Shown here in pieces: positions 1-5,791 of a DNA stretch of 7,541 nucleotides. The stretch is from Patescibacteria group bacterium (GTDB lineage Bacteria; Patescibacteriota; UBA1384; JAGGWG01), in assembly GCA_028698375.1 (NCBI GenBank), contig JAQVDI010000028.1, positions 1 through 7,541 of the forward strand. Reading direction: 5' to 3'. The notes beneath the pieces were generated by a model. It saw nothing but the letters and a program-made list of their open reading frames with translations. It was not told where the DNA came from and did not search any database. Each line of letters opens with the position of its first letter. Within the stretch, counting starts at the first letter, position 1. The position numbers and the translations under genes were made by a program.

Positions 1-665
1 TCGATAAAATTGGTTAATTTTTCTTTATCTTCTTCTGAAATTGGTTGAGGGTTTGTTGGTTCAAAAATTAGCTCTAAACTTTCAAGATTAATATGGTTTT
101 CTTCTAATTTGATACGCACTTTGTCCAATTCGTTTGGTTTGGTGTAAATAATAAATTGATTATTAATTTTTTGGTAATCATCTGCGCCGGAGTCAATAAT
201 TGTTAGTTCTAAATCGTCAGTTGATTTTTCTTGATTAGTGGCTAAAATTATTTTTCCTTTTTGTTCAAACATCCACTTGACACCTCCTGCTTCTGCCATT
301 TTCAAACCGTGTTTGTTAAAAGTGCTGCGAATTTCTGAAACAGCGCGATTGCGATTATCCGTTAAAACTTCGGTTAAAACAGCTACACCAGTTGGGCCAT
401 AACCCTCAAGGGTGAGTTCTTCTAATTTGCCACCTAATTCTCCAGTGCCTTTTTTAATGGCACGCTCGATATTGTCTTTAGGCATATTAGCGGCCTTAGC
501 TGCTTGCAAAGCAATACGCAATCGTGGATTCATATCAGGATCGCTACCTCCAAGACGAGCAGCAATAGTTAAATCACGTCCTAAGCTAGAAAAAATTTTG
601 CTTTTTTTAGCGTCTTGGCGTTCTTTCCTAAATTTGATATTGCTCCATTTAGAATGTCCGGACAT
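1..665 (-). CDS. yebC: YebC/PmpR/TACO1-family protein, 3' end beyond the window
   Basis: The minus strand is open from an ATG at 665-663 to the window edge, giving 221 complete codons and no stop. The N-terminus is the family hallmark (GHSKWSNIKFRK at residues 3-14), followed by DAKKSKIF, the AARLGGSDPDMNPRLR block and NMPKDNIERAIKKG. The central EGYGPTGVAVLTEVLTDNRNR and the GGVKWMFEQKG segments are also typical. The usual family histidine in IKHRK is phenylalanine here (residue 12). Members are about 240-250 residues, so roughly 20-30 C-terminal residues are missing only because the window ends. Family members have been described as DNA-binding transcriptional regulators and, more recently, as translation factors that help ribosomes through difficult proline-rich stretches; the sequence does not decide between these. 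The gene diverges from ruvC, whereas many bacteria carry yebC and ruvC in one direction. No Shine-Dalgarno sequence precedes the start. Confidence 0.96.
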   Translation of the reverse strand, partial: MSGHSKWSNIKFRKERQDAKKSKIFSSLGRDLTIAARLGGSDPDMNPRLRIALQAAKAANMPKDNIERAIKKGTGELGGKLEELTLEGYGPTGVAVLTEVLTDNRNRAVSEIRSTFNKHGLKMAEAGGVKWMFEQKGKIILATNQEKSTDDLELTIIDSGADDYQKINNQFIIYTKPNELDKVRIKLEENHINLESLELIFEPTNPQPISEEDKEKLTNFI

Positions 666-704
666 AATAAAATTAATTTACAATTTTCAGTTTTCAATTT
701 TCAA
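666..704 (-). promoter_or_regulatory. Putative yebC promoter with near-leaderless start
   Basis: Read on the minus strand, TTGAAA (704-699) is followed after 18 bp by TAAATT (680-675). The -10-like hexamer ends 9 nt before the ATG, so transcription would begin at or a few bases ahead of the start codon. The -35-like hexamer lies inside a small heptamer repeat. AT-rich DNA yields such matches by chance, so this is only a moderate prediction. Confidence 0.4.
681..704. repeat. Short tandem heptamer repeat (CARTTTT, three units)
   Basis: Three consecutive 7-bp units are visible: CAATTTT at 681-687, CAGTTTT at 688-694 and CAATTTT at 695-701, followed by a partial CAA. Similar CAATTTTC words recur in other spacers of the window, for example just before the start at 5792. 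The array sits between yebC and ruvC, and on the minus strand it supplies the TTGAAA that may act as the yebC -35 element. Confidence 0.6.
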
Positions 705-800
705 ACAGATTAAGGGTATTTTTTATCCAAAAACAACGAAAGAATTTAGAATATAGAATTTGGGATAAATAGAAACACCCAAAAAATAACAGAAAAAGTA

Positions 801-836
801 TTAGAAAACAAGATTTTTTTAGTTTACAATAAATTT
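801..836 (+). promoter_or_regulatory. Putative ruvC promoter, probably giving a leaderless mRNA
   Basis: TACAAT at 825-830 matches the -10 consensus at five of six bases and ends 6 nt before the ruvC ATG, so the predicted transcript would start at the ATG itself. The best -35 candidate, TTAGAA at 801-806 with an 18-bp spacer, is poor (three of six). No ribosome-binding sequence lies in the gap, in keeping with a leaderless start. Confidence 0.4.
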
Positions 837-1316
837 ATGTCAAGAATTTTAGGAATTGATCCGGGAACGCATAGAATTGGTTTCGGAATTTTAGAAAAAA
901 ATGGTCATGAAATTAAGGTAATCGATTTTGGCTGTATTGATTTGAAAGAAAAAGATAAAAGTAAACGTTTGGCACAAATGTATGGACGGGTTTGTTCTAT
1001 AATTCAAGATAGAAAACCAGATTTGATGGCGGTGGAAGCTCTATATTTTTTTAAAAATCAAAAAACTGTGATTAGTGTGGCTGAATCGCGTGGAGCGATA
1101 ATGCTTGCTGGAGCTTTAGGTAAAATTCTAATTGTTGAACCAACACCTTTGCAAGTAAAACAAGGAATTTGTGGTTACGGTCGAGCGGATAAAGTCCAGA
1201 TGCAAAAGATGATTCAAAAAATATTAAACTTAAAAGAAATTCCCAAACCAGATGATGCTGCCGACGCTTTAGCAGTGGCTTTTTGGGGAATAAGCTATAA
1301 AAATTATTCTAATTAA
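837..1316 (+). CDS. ruvC: Crossover junction endodeoxyribonuclease RuvC
   Basis: RuvC is the Mg2+-dependent endonuclease that cuts Holliday junctions symmetrically at the end of homologous recombination, normally working with the RuvAB branch-migration motor. The 159-residue product has the usual family length and RNase H-like fold signature. It opens with ILGIDPGTHRIGFGI, giving catalytic Asp8. The second acid is Glu67 in MAVEALYFFKNQKTV. The final pair is Asp140 and Asp143 in PDDAADALAVA, matching the acidic tetrad known from E. coli (Asp7, Glu66, Asp138, Asp141). The segment VKQGICGYGRADKVQMQKMI is also typical. The start is fixed by the beginning of the conserved fold. ruvA and ruvB do not follow; the next gene is galT after 140 bp, so the usual ruv operon is broken up here. 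All active-site residues are present, so the enzyme should work. Confidence 0.96.
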   Translation: MSRILGIDPGTHRIGFGILEKNGHEIKVIDFGCIDLKEKDKSKRLAQMYGRVCSIIQDRKPDLMAVEALYFFKNQKTVISVAESRGAIMLAGALGKILIVEPTPLQVKQGICGYGRADKVQMQKMIQKILNLKEIPKPDDAADALAVAFWGISYKNYSN

Positions 1317-1399
1317 TCTAAATAATTTCCAATGACTCAATTTCCATTTAGTGAATTGGACATTTAATAATTGGGGTTTGATTAGAAATTAGAATAATT
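1302..1399. repeat. Nested inverted repeats between ruvC and galT
   Basis: A perfect 13-bp inverted repeat has arms AATTATTCTAATT (1302-1314) and AATTAGAATAATT (1387-1399) separated by 72 bp. Inside it is a smaller pair, TCCAAT (1328-1333) and ATTGGA (1355-1360). The left arm covers the last codons of ruvC. There is no GC-rich stem plus T-tract, so it is not a classic intrinsic terminator. It could be an mRNA 3'-end structure, a decayed miniature repeat, or coincidence in AT-rich DNA. Confidence 0.45.
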
Positions 1400-1440
1400 A
1401 GGTTAATTAGAAATTTTCATTTTAGCTCTGTTTCTTTCTG

Positions 1441-1456
1441 TGCTAAAATAAATCAT
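1441..1456 (+). promoter_or_regulatory. Extended -10 promoter of galT with leaderless start
   Basis: TGCTAAAAT at 1441-1449 is an extended -10 element (TG, one base, then TAAAAT) ending 7 nt before the galT ATG. That spacing puts the expected transcription start on the ATG. The -35 region (around 1421-1426, TTTAGC) is weak, as often seen with extended -10 promoters. No Shine-Dalgarno sequence is present. Confidence 0.5.
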
Positions 1457-2428
1457 ATGCCTAATTTGAGACAAAACATTATTACTGGTGATTGGGTAGT
1501 GATTGCTCCGGAACGCGCTAAAAGACCAGAAGATTTTGTGCAAGAAAAAACTTTGAAAAAAGATGTGCTTAAAGATTGTCCTTTTTGTGTGCCTAATGGC
1601 TCGGCGTATAAAACGAGAATTGCAGAAATAGAAGATGTTTATGTCATCCCTAATCAGTTTCCTGCTTTTGTCCCAGAAGATGCTGTTTACGAACAAGGGG
1701 GCGCTCTTTATCCAGCTTTTAAATCTTTGGGCTATCATGAAGTGGTTATTTTAAAAGATCATAAAGTTGATCTAGAGAATTTATCGAAAAATGTTTGGGA
1801 TGAATTATTATATATTTATCAAAAACGTCTTCAATTTCATTATGCCAATCCGGCAGTAGAATATTCTTTAGTAATGCATAATCACGGTGAAAATGCTGGT
1901 GCCAGTATTGAGCATCCTCATTCACAAATTCTAGCCACTAGTGTGATGCCTAGTTATGTGGCAAAAGAATTATTAGGTAGCAAAGATTATTTTAAAAAAA
2001 ATCAACGTTGTATTTTTTGTGATTTAGTTAAGGCTGAATTAGGGCATCAAGAAAGATTAATATTTGAAAATGACGATTTTGTTGCTTTTTGTGCTTATGC
2101 AGCTCGTTTTCCTTTTGAGATTTGGGTTTTACCTAAAAAACATTTGTCTGATTTTGCGCAAATTTCCAAAAGTGAACGATTAAATTTAGGAGAAATTTTA
2201 GGAAGAATTTTCAGAGCTTTAAACAGCAAAATAAATGATCCTGATTATAACTTTTTTATTCACACAGCGCCGCCCAGGCAAGGAAACCCTAGCGATTATT
2301 ATCATTGGCATTTAGAAATTGTGCCAAGACTGACCAAATTAGGCGGTTTTGAATTGGGCACGAGTGACTTTATTGATGTTGTATCTCCAGAAAAGGCTGC
2401 TTTTTTTTTAAAAAGCAAGCCTCATTAA
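1457..2428 (+). CDS. galT: Galactose-1-phosphate uridylyltransferase-like protein (HIT superfamily)
   Basis: GalT moves a UMP group between UDP-glucose and galactose 1-phosphate in the Leloir pathway through a covalent uridylyl-histidine. The 323-residue product is slightly shorter than E. coli GalT. The N-terminal half has RQNIITGDWVVIAPERAKRP, a CPFC pair (Cys41, Cys44) that probably binds zinc, and HNHGENAGASIEHPHSQ with the family's active-site motif at residues 153-157 (His155 the likely nucleophile). The second half-domain has another CxxC (Cys185, Cys188), the FPFEIWVLPKKHLSDF block and YHWHLEIVPRLTKLGGFELGTS with His283 and His285. Homologues with this motif set include ADP-glucose phosphorylase-like enzymes, so the exact sugar phosphate is uncertain. 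No other galactose gene lies in the window. It appears to be its own transcription unit. Confidence 0.88.
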   Translation: MPNLRQNIITGDWVVIAPERAKRPEDFVQEKTLKKDVLKDCPFCVPNGSAYKTRIAEIEDVYVIPNQFPAFVPEDAVYEQGGALYPAFKSLGYHEVVILKDHKVDLENLSKNVWDELLYIYQKRLQFHYANPAVEYSLVMHNHGENAGASIEHPHSQILATSVMPSYVAKELLGSKDYFKKNQRCIFCDLVKAELGHQERLIFENDDFVAFCAYAARFPFEIWVLPKKHLSDFAQISKSERLNLGEILGRIFRALNSKINDPDYNFFIHTAPPRQGNPSDYYHWHLEIVPRLTKLGGFELGTSDFIDVVSPEKAAFFLKSKPH

Positions 2429-2443
2429 ATCTTTGAAAAGATT
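2428..2443 (+). terminator. Small hairpin just after galT, weak terminator candidate
   Basis: AATCTT (2428-2433), loop TGAA, and AAGATT (2438-2443) form a perfect 6-bp stem beginning at the last base of the galT stop codon. It is followed by A-rich rather than T-rich sequence, so it lacks the normal intrinsic-terminator tail. Its right arm overlaps the -35 element of the next promoter, so the two could interact. Called only as a possible 3' structure. Confidence 0.25.
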
Positions 2444-2470
2444 GAAAAAAATGTTATTTTAAGATATATT
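2442..2470 (+). promoter_or_regulatory. Promoter of the three-gene membrane/ATP-grasp cluster
   Basis: TTGAAA at 2442-2447 and TATATT at 2465-2470, exactly 17 bp apart, each match the sigma-70 consensus at five of six bases. This is the best complete promoter in the window. The expected start near 2477 leaves a leader of about 19 nt before the ATG at 2496, and the leader has no Shine-Dalgarno sequence. It separates the downstream cluster from galT. Confidence 0.55.
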
Positions 2471-2495
2471 ATTAACCATAAACTTAAACTGTTTT

Positions 2496-3215
2496 ATGGA
2501 AAGATTCTGGCGAGTATTTTCAGTAATTTTGGTGATAGGGCTTTTTGCTGTTCTGGCTTACAATCATGATTTCAGAAATTGGCTTAATTTTTCGGTTTCT
2601 TTGGGAGCGGATGCTAAAACTCTTTTGTGGTTGCTATTATTTCCCTGGGTTATTACGGTTTTATCTTTTAGTCGCCAGATTATTGGTTTAAAAACTTATG
2701 GTATTTATATCCCTTCAGTTTTGGCAGTAGCGATTTTTGCTTTAGGTTTTCAATTTGGTTTGTTATTTTTAGCCGCAGTTTTAATTATTGGCACGGCTAC
2801 TCGTTATATTTTGGGCAATTGGCGACTTTTAGATTTACCTAGGCGTGGTATTATTATGATTATCGCAGCTTTAGCTATGGTTTTTATCCTAGTTATTAGT
2901 GTAAAACATCAATTCTTCTTGGCTAATTTAGCGCCAGTGGCGGTTTTCCCAATTTTGATTATTATTGTCGCTAGCGAACGTTTTGTTACTTCACAACTGC
3001 GTTTACCTTTTAAAAAAGCAGCAATTTATACCCTGGAAACATTGGTGGTGGTTTTATCGTCGGTTCTATTGTTGCGCTGGCCAGCTTTACAACAATTTAC
3101 TTGGGATTATCCAGAAATCACAATTATTTTGATATTAATTAATTTTTGGTTTGGTAGATATACTGGCTTAAGATTGGTGGAGCTTTGGCGTTTTCGAAAA
3201 TTAATATTTAAGTAG
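2496..3215 (+). CDS. Polytopic membrane protein resembling the 7TM module of inactive-transglutaminase proteins
   Basis: The 239-residue product is almost wholly hydrophobic. Membrane segments are visible at about 7-22, 42-59, 70-84, 87-102, 118-136, 141-159, 176-194 and 207-220 (seven or eight helices), with basic linkers such as GNWRLLDLPRRG (107-118) and a basic tail (WRFRKLIFK). The stretch GLKTYGIYIPSVLAVA (64-79), then LLDLPRRG and VFPILIIIVASERF (150-163), resemble the C-terminal 7TM domain of the family in which an inactive transglutaminase-like domain precedes the membrane part. Those proteins are usually about twice this length; here the transglutaminase part is absent and only a short loop follows helix 1. 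The neighbour 2 bp downstream carries the ATP-grasp and protease domains that are encoded beside this family elsewhere, which supports the assignment. It probably anchors or serves those enzymes at the inner membrane; the exact role is unknown. Confidence 0.7.
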   Translation: MERFWRVFSVILVIGLFAVLAYNHDFRNWLNFSVSLGADAKTLLWLLLFPWVITVLSFSRQIIGLKTYGIYIPSVLAVAIFALGFQFGLLFLAAVLIIGTATRYILGNWRLLDLPRRGIIMIIAALAMVFILVISVKHQFFLANLAPVAVFPILIIIVASERFVTSQLRLPFKKAAIYTLETLVVVLSSVLLLRWPALQQFTWDYPEITIILILINFWFGRYTGLRLVELWRFRKLIFK

Positions 3216-3217
3216 AT

Positions 3218-5782
3218 ATGTCGTTAAACGAAATTTTAGGAATGAATGCTCGTAATTTTTCTTTTGTGCGTGAATATAATTCTCGGGAAACAATTCGTTT
3301 AGTTGATAATAAGTTAAAAACTAAAAAAGCTCTGCGCGAAGCTGGTTTGCCTGTTCCTGGTACCTATAAGGTTTTTCGTCGTAGTGATCAAGTGCGAAAG
3401 TTTGATTTTTCTACTTTGCCTAATAGTTTTGTAGTTAAACCCAACAGTGGTTTTGGTGGCAAAGGAATTATGGTAGTTTATGGTAAAACTAAAACCGGAT
3501 TTTTGCGCTCTGATGGTGGTTTAGTCACTTTTGACGAAATTAAATTGCACATTTTAGATATTTTAGAAGGTGTTTACTCTTTAAGCGGCTTGCCGGATGT
3601 AGCTTATATAGAAGAGCGGATTAAAAGTGACAAACGTTTAAAACGCTTTTCTTTTAAGGGATTGGCTGATATCAGAATTATTAATTTTAATATGGTTCCC
3701 GTAATGGCCATGTTGCGTTTACCGACTGTTTATTCTCGCGGTCGGGCTAATTTACATGAAGGAGCGCTTGGGGTCCAAATAGATTTAAATTCAGGTATCA
3801 CGGATTCTGGTTTTTGGCAAAATAAGCCGGTAAAGTTTTTCCCGGGTACTAAAAATAAAATTAATGGCATTAAAATTCCTTTTTGGGAGGAAATTTTGAC
3901 TCTTTCAAGTCAGGCTCAAGAAGTAATCGGCAGCTCTTATTTAGGAGTAGATGTCACAATTTCCAAAGAAATGGGGCCAGTCATTTTGGAGTTAAATGCT
4001 CGTCCTGGCTTGAGTATCCAAAATGTTAATAATACTGGCCTTAAGGAAAGATTAGAAAAATTGAAAGGGGTGAAGCCAGTTTTACCCTCAAGCGCTGCCG
4101 CCTTAGGCCGAGAATTATTTGGTAAATTAAAAGAAATCACCTCTCCTTTTGTTAGCAATAAGCCTGTTTTAGGCTTAGTTGAACAGGTGAAAATACTCGC
4201 GAATAAAAAAATAATTGGTGCCTTAGCTAAAATTGATACTGGAGCTGATAGCTCTGCAATTGATTTTACTATTGCACAACAATTAGGTTTTGAAAAATTA
4301 GTAGCTAAGATGAAAAATGCTGATTTAAATTATCGCACTAAAGAAGAATTAGCCCAAAAAATAAAAAAACTTAAAACAGAAATTGAATCAATTATTGACA
4401 TTTTAGAATTAAAAGCAGTGCGTTCAGCAACAGGCAGACAAATTAGAGCGAAAATTAAAATTAAATTTAAAGTCGCCGGTAAATTAGTGGAAAGTGAAGC
4501 CTATTTAGCTGATCGATCAAACTTAGATTTCCCAGTGATTTTGGGTAAAGATGTGTTAGAATATTTTTTAGTTGATCCTTTAAAGTATGTTTCCTCTTCT
4601 CATAAATTTAAAATTAAAACAACTAATGATAGCGTGCCTTTTTTTGGTTTAATGCCTAAAAAGTTAGTTGGATTGAGCGTTTGCGCCATTGATAGAATTG
4701 GTGTTTTTGAGTGGTTGAAAAGAGGGTATAAAATTATCAGTTTGCGAAGTTGCCAAGAAGACCATTTGCTTGATTTGTTTTTTAATTTAAAAATTAATAG
4801 TTTAGAAAAAGTGGACCCACAGGTTTATAAACAAGTTTCTAATTTAGAAACTTTACTTCTTAGCCCCAAAGTGAATGGGCTAAATAGCAGCCTGCATAAT
4901 GCTAATTGGTTAGTTTCTAAAAGTTCGCCTTTGATCGAAAAAATGGCCTCGCAATTTAAATCCAAAGTTTTAGCCAATTCCTTTTTGCTAGCAAAAAAGG
5001 TAAATAAGATTTTTAATCGTAAAGAATTTTTAACGAAATCGGGAATAAAATTTTTAGAAAAAGAAGAATCAACAAATTTGGGCGATAGCTACTTAAAAAT
5101 TATTGGTTGTGTTACCAAGTATGGTACTTTTTATTCTTATCCACAAAGAAAATTAAAAGATAAAAATAATCAGTTTATTGGTCTAGATTTTAATTTTGAA
5201 GCTGATAAAAATTTATTAACTCAAATTCGGTTGTTGATTGAAAAAATTAATGTAGTTTTAATGGAAAACAAGTACAAAGGTATTTTTAGTTTAAATTTAT
5301 TGTGGGACGAGAAAAAAAAGACTCTTCTTCTGCAAAAATTTACTTCAACTTTGCCACCGAGTTTGTCTGTCCAATTTTTGCTCAAGCGAGAAGACTTGGC
5401 GCCTTTATTATTGTGGCATATTTTAGAATTTATGCGCGCTCCCTATGAAGTTGATTTTTCAACAATGCAAAATCAATATTTAAATGGTCCTATCGGCGGC
5501 GGGTATTTGGAAATGTATAATAATAGTGATAATTATTTAAAAATATTAAAAGCTCCCAAAGTGGGAATTTATGAATTTATAAATGATCAAGTGTTATTTA
5601 AAAAAGCAGATTTTCGTGCTCCTTTAGAAGGAGAAATTTTGTTTGCCGGTGGTGTGCCACACGAGGGTTCAGTTGTTAGGCCCAAGAGTAGATTAGGCAG
5701 AATTATTTTTAGGCAAAAAATTGATGAGCAAAAGATCCCTGAACAATTTCTCAATTTATATCAATATCAAAAAATTAATTAA
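3218..5782 (+). CDS. Fusion: alpha-L-glutamate-ligase-like ATP-grasp, retropepsin-like protease, degenerate ATP-grasp-like region
   Basis: Three parts are visible in 854 residues. Residues 1-300 are an ATP-grasp domain of the alpha-L-glutamate-ligase-like type: LGMNARN at 7-13, VVKPNSGFGGKG with Lys74, EERI at 132-135, ANLHEGALG at 177-185, Asp245, and ELNARPGLSIQ with Glu258, Asn260 and Arg262, so metal and ATP ligands look intact. Residues 318-457 match the retropepsin-like protease often annotated 'ATP-dependent zinc protease': DTGADSSAI with Asp340, then YLADRSN (429-435) and ILGKDVLEYFLVDP (441-454). Having one DTG, it would need to dimerise to be active. Residues 465-854 resemble a second ATP-grasp unit (NRKEFLTKSGI, YKGIFSLNLLWDE), but the expected Glu-x-Asn metal ligands are replaced around 705-708 (LQKF), suggesting a non-catalytic copy. 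The start lies 2 bp after the membrane-protein stop, with no Shine-Dalgarno sequence, so translation is probably coupled. The substrate is unknown; peptide or protein amino-acylation paired with proteolysis is an inference. Confidence 0.85.
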   Translation: MSLNEILGMNARNFSFVREYNSRETIRLVDNKLKTKKALREAGLPVPGTYKVFRRSDQVRKFDFSTLPNSFVVKPNSGFGGKGIMVVYGKTKTGFLRSDGGLVTFDEIKLHILDILEGVYSLSGLPDVAYIEERIKSDKRLKRFSFKGLADIRIINFNMVPVMAMLRLPTVYSRGRANLHEGALGVQIDLNSGITDSGFWQNKPVKFFPGTKNKINGIKIPFWEEILTLSSQAQEVIGSSYLGVDVTISKEMGPVILELNARPGLSIQNVNNTGLKERLEKLKGVKPVLPSSAAALGRELFGKLKEITSPFVSNKPVLGLVEQVKILANKKIIGALAKIDTGADSSAIDFTIAQQLGFEKLVAKMKNADLNYRTKEELAQKIKKLKTEIESIIDILELKAVRSATGRQIRAKIKIKFKVAGKLVESEAYLADRSNLDFPVILGKDVLEYFLVDPLKYVSSSHKFKIKTTNDSVPFFGLMPKKLVGLSVCAIDRIGVFEWLKRGYKIISLRSCQEDHLLDLFFNLKINSLEKVDPQVYKQVSNLETLLLSPKVNGLNSSLHNANWLVSKSSPLIEKMASQFKSKVLANSFLLAKKVNKIFNRKEFLTKSGIKFLEKEESTNLGDSYLKIIGCVTKYGTFYSYPQRKLKDKNNQFIGLDFNFEADKNLLTQIRLLIEKINVVLMENKYKGIFSLNLLWDEKKKTLLLQKFTSTLPPSLSVQFLLKREDLAPLLLWHILEFMRAPYEVDFSTMQNQYLNGPIGGGYLEMYNNSDNYLKILKAPKVGIYEFINDQVLFKKADFRAPLEGEILFAGGVPHEGSVVRPKSRLGRIIFRQKIDEQKIPEQFLNLYQYQKIN

Positions 5783-5791
5783 TTTTCAATT

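Noticed and set aside
412..756. 114-codon open frame on the plus strand
   Set aside because: It lies mostly opposite yebC, whose minus-strand translation has strong family motifs. The predicted protein has no recognisable features and its tail runs through the intergenic heptamer repeat.
1403..1738. 111-codon open frame on the minus strand
   Set aside because: It is the antisense shadow of the galT 5' end and of its promoter; the plus-strand frame carries clear GalT motifs.
3937..4158. 73-codon open frame on the minus strand
   Set aside because: It lies wholly opposite the conserved ELNARPGL region of the fusion gene; nothing supports coding on this strand.
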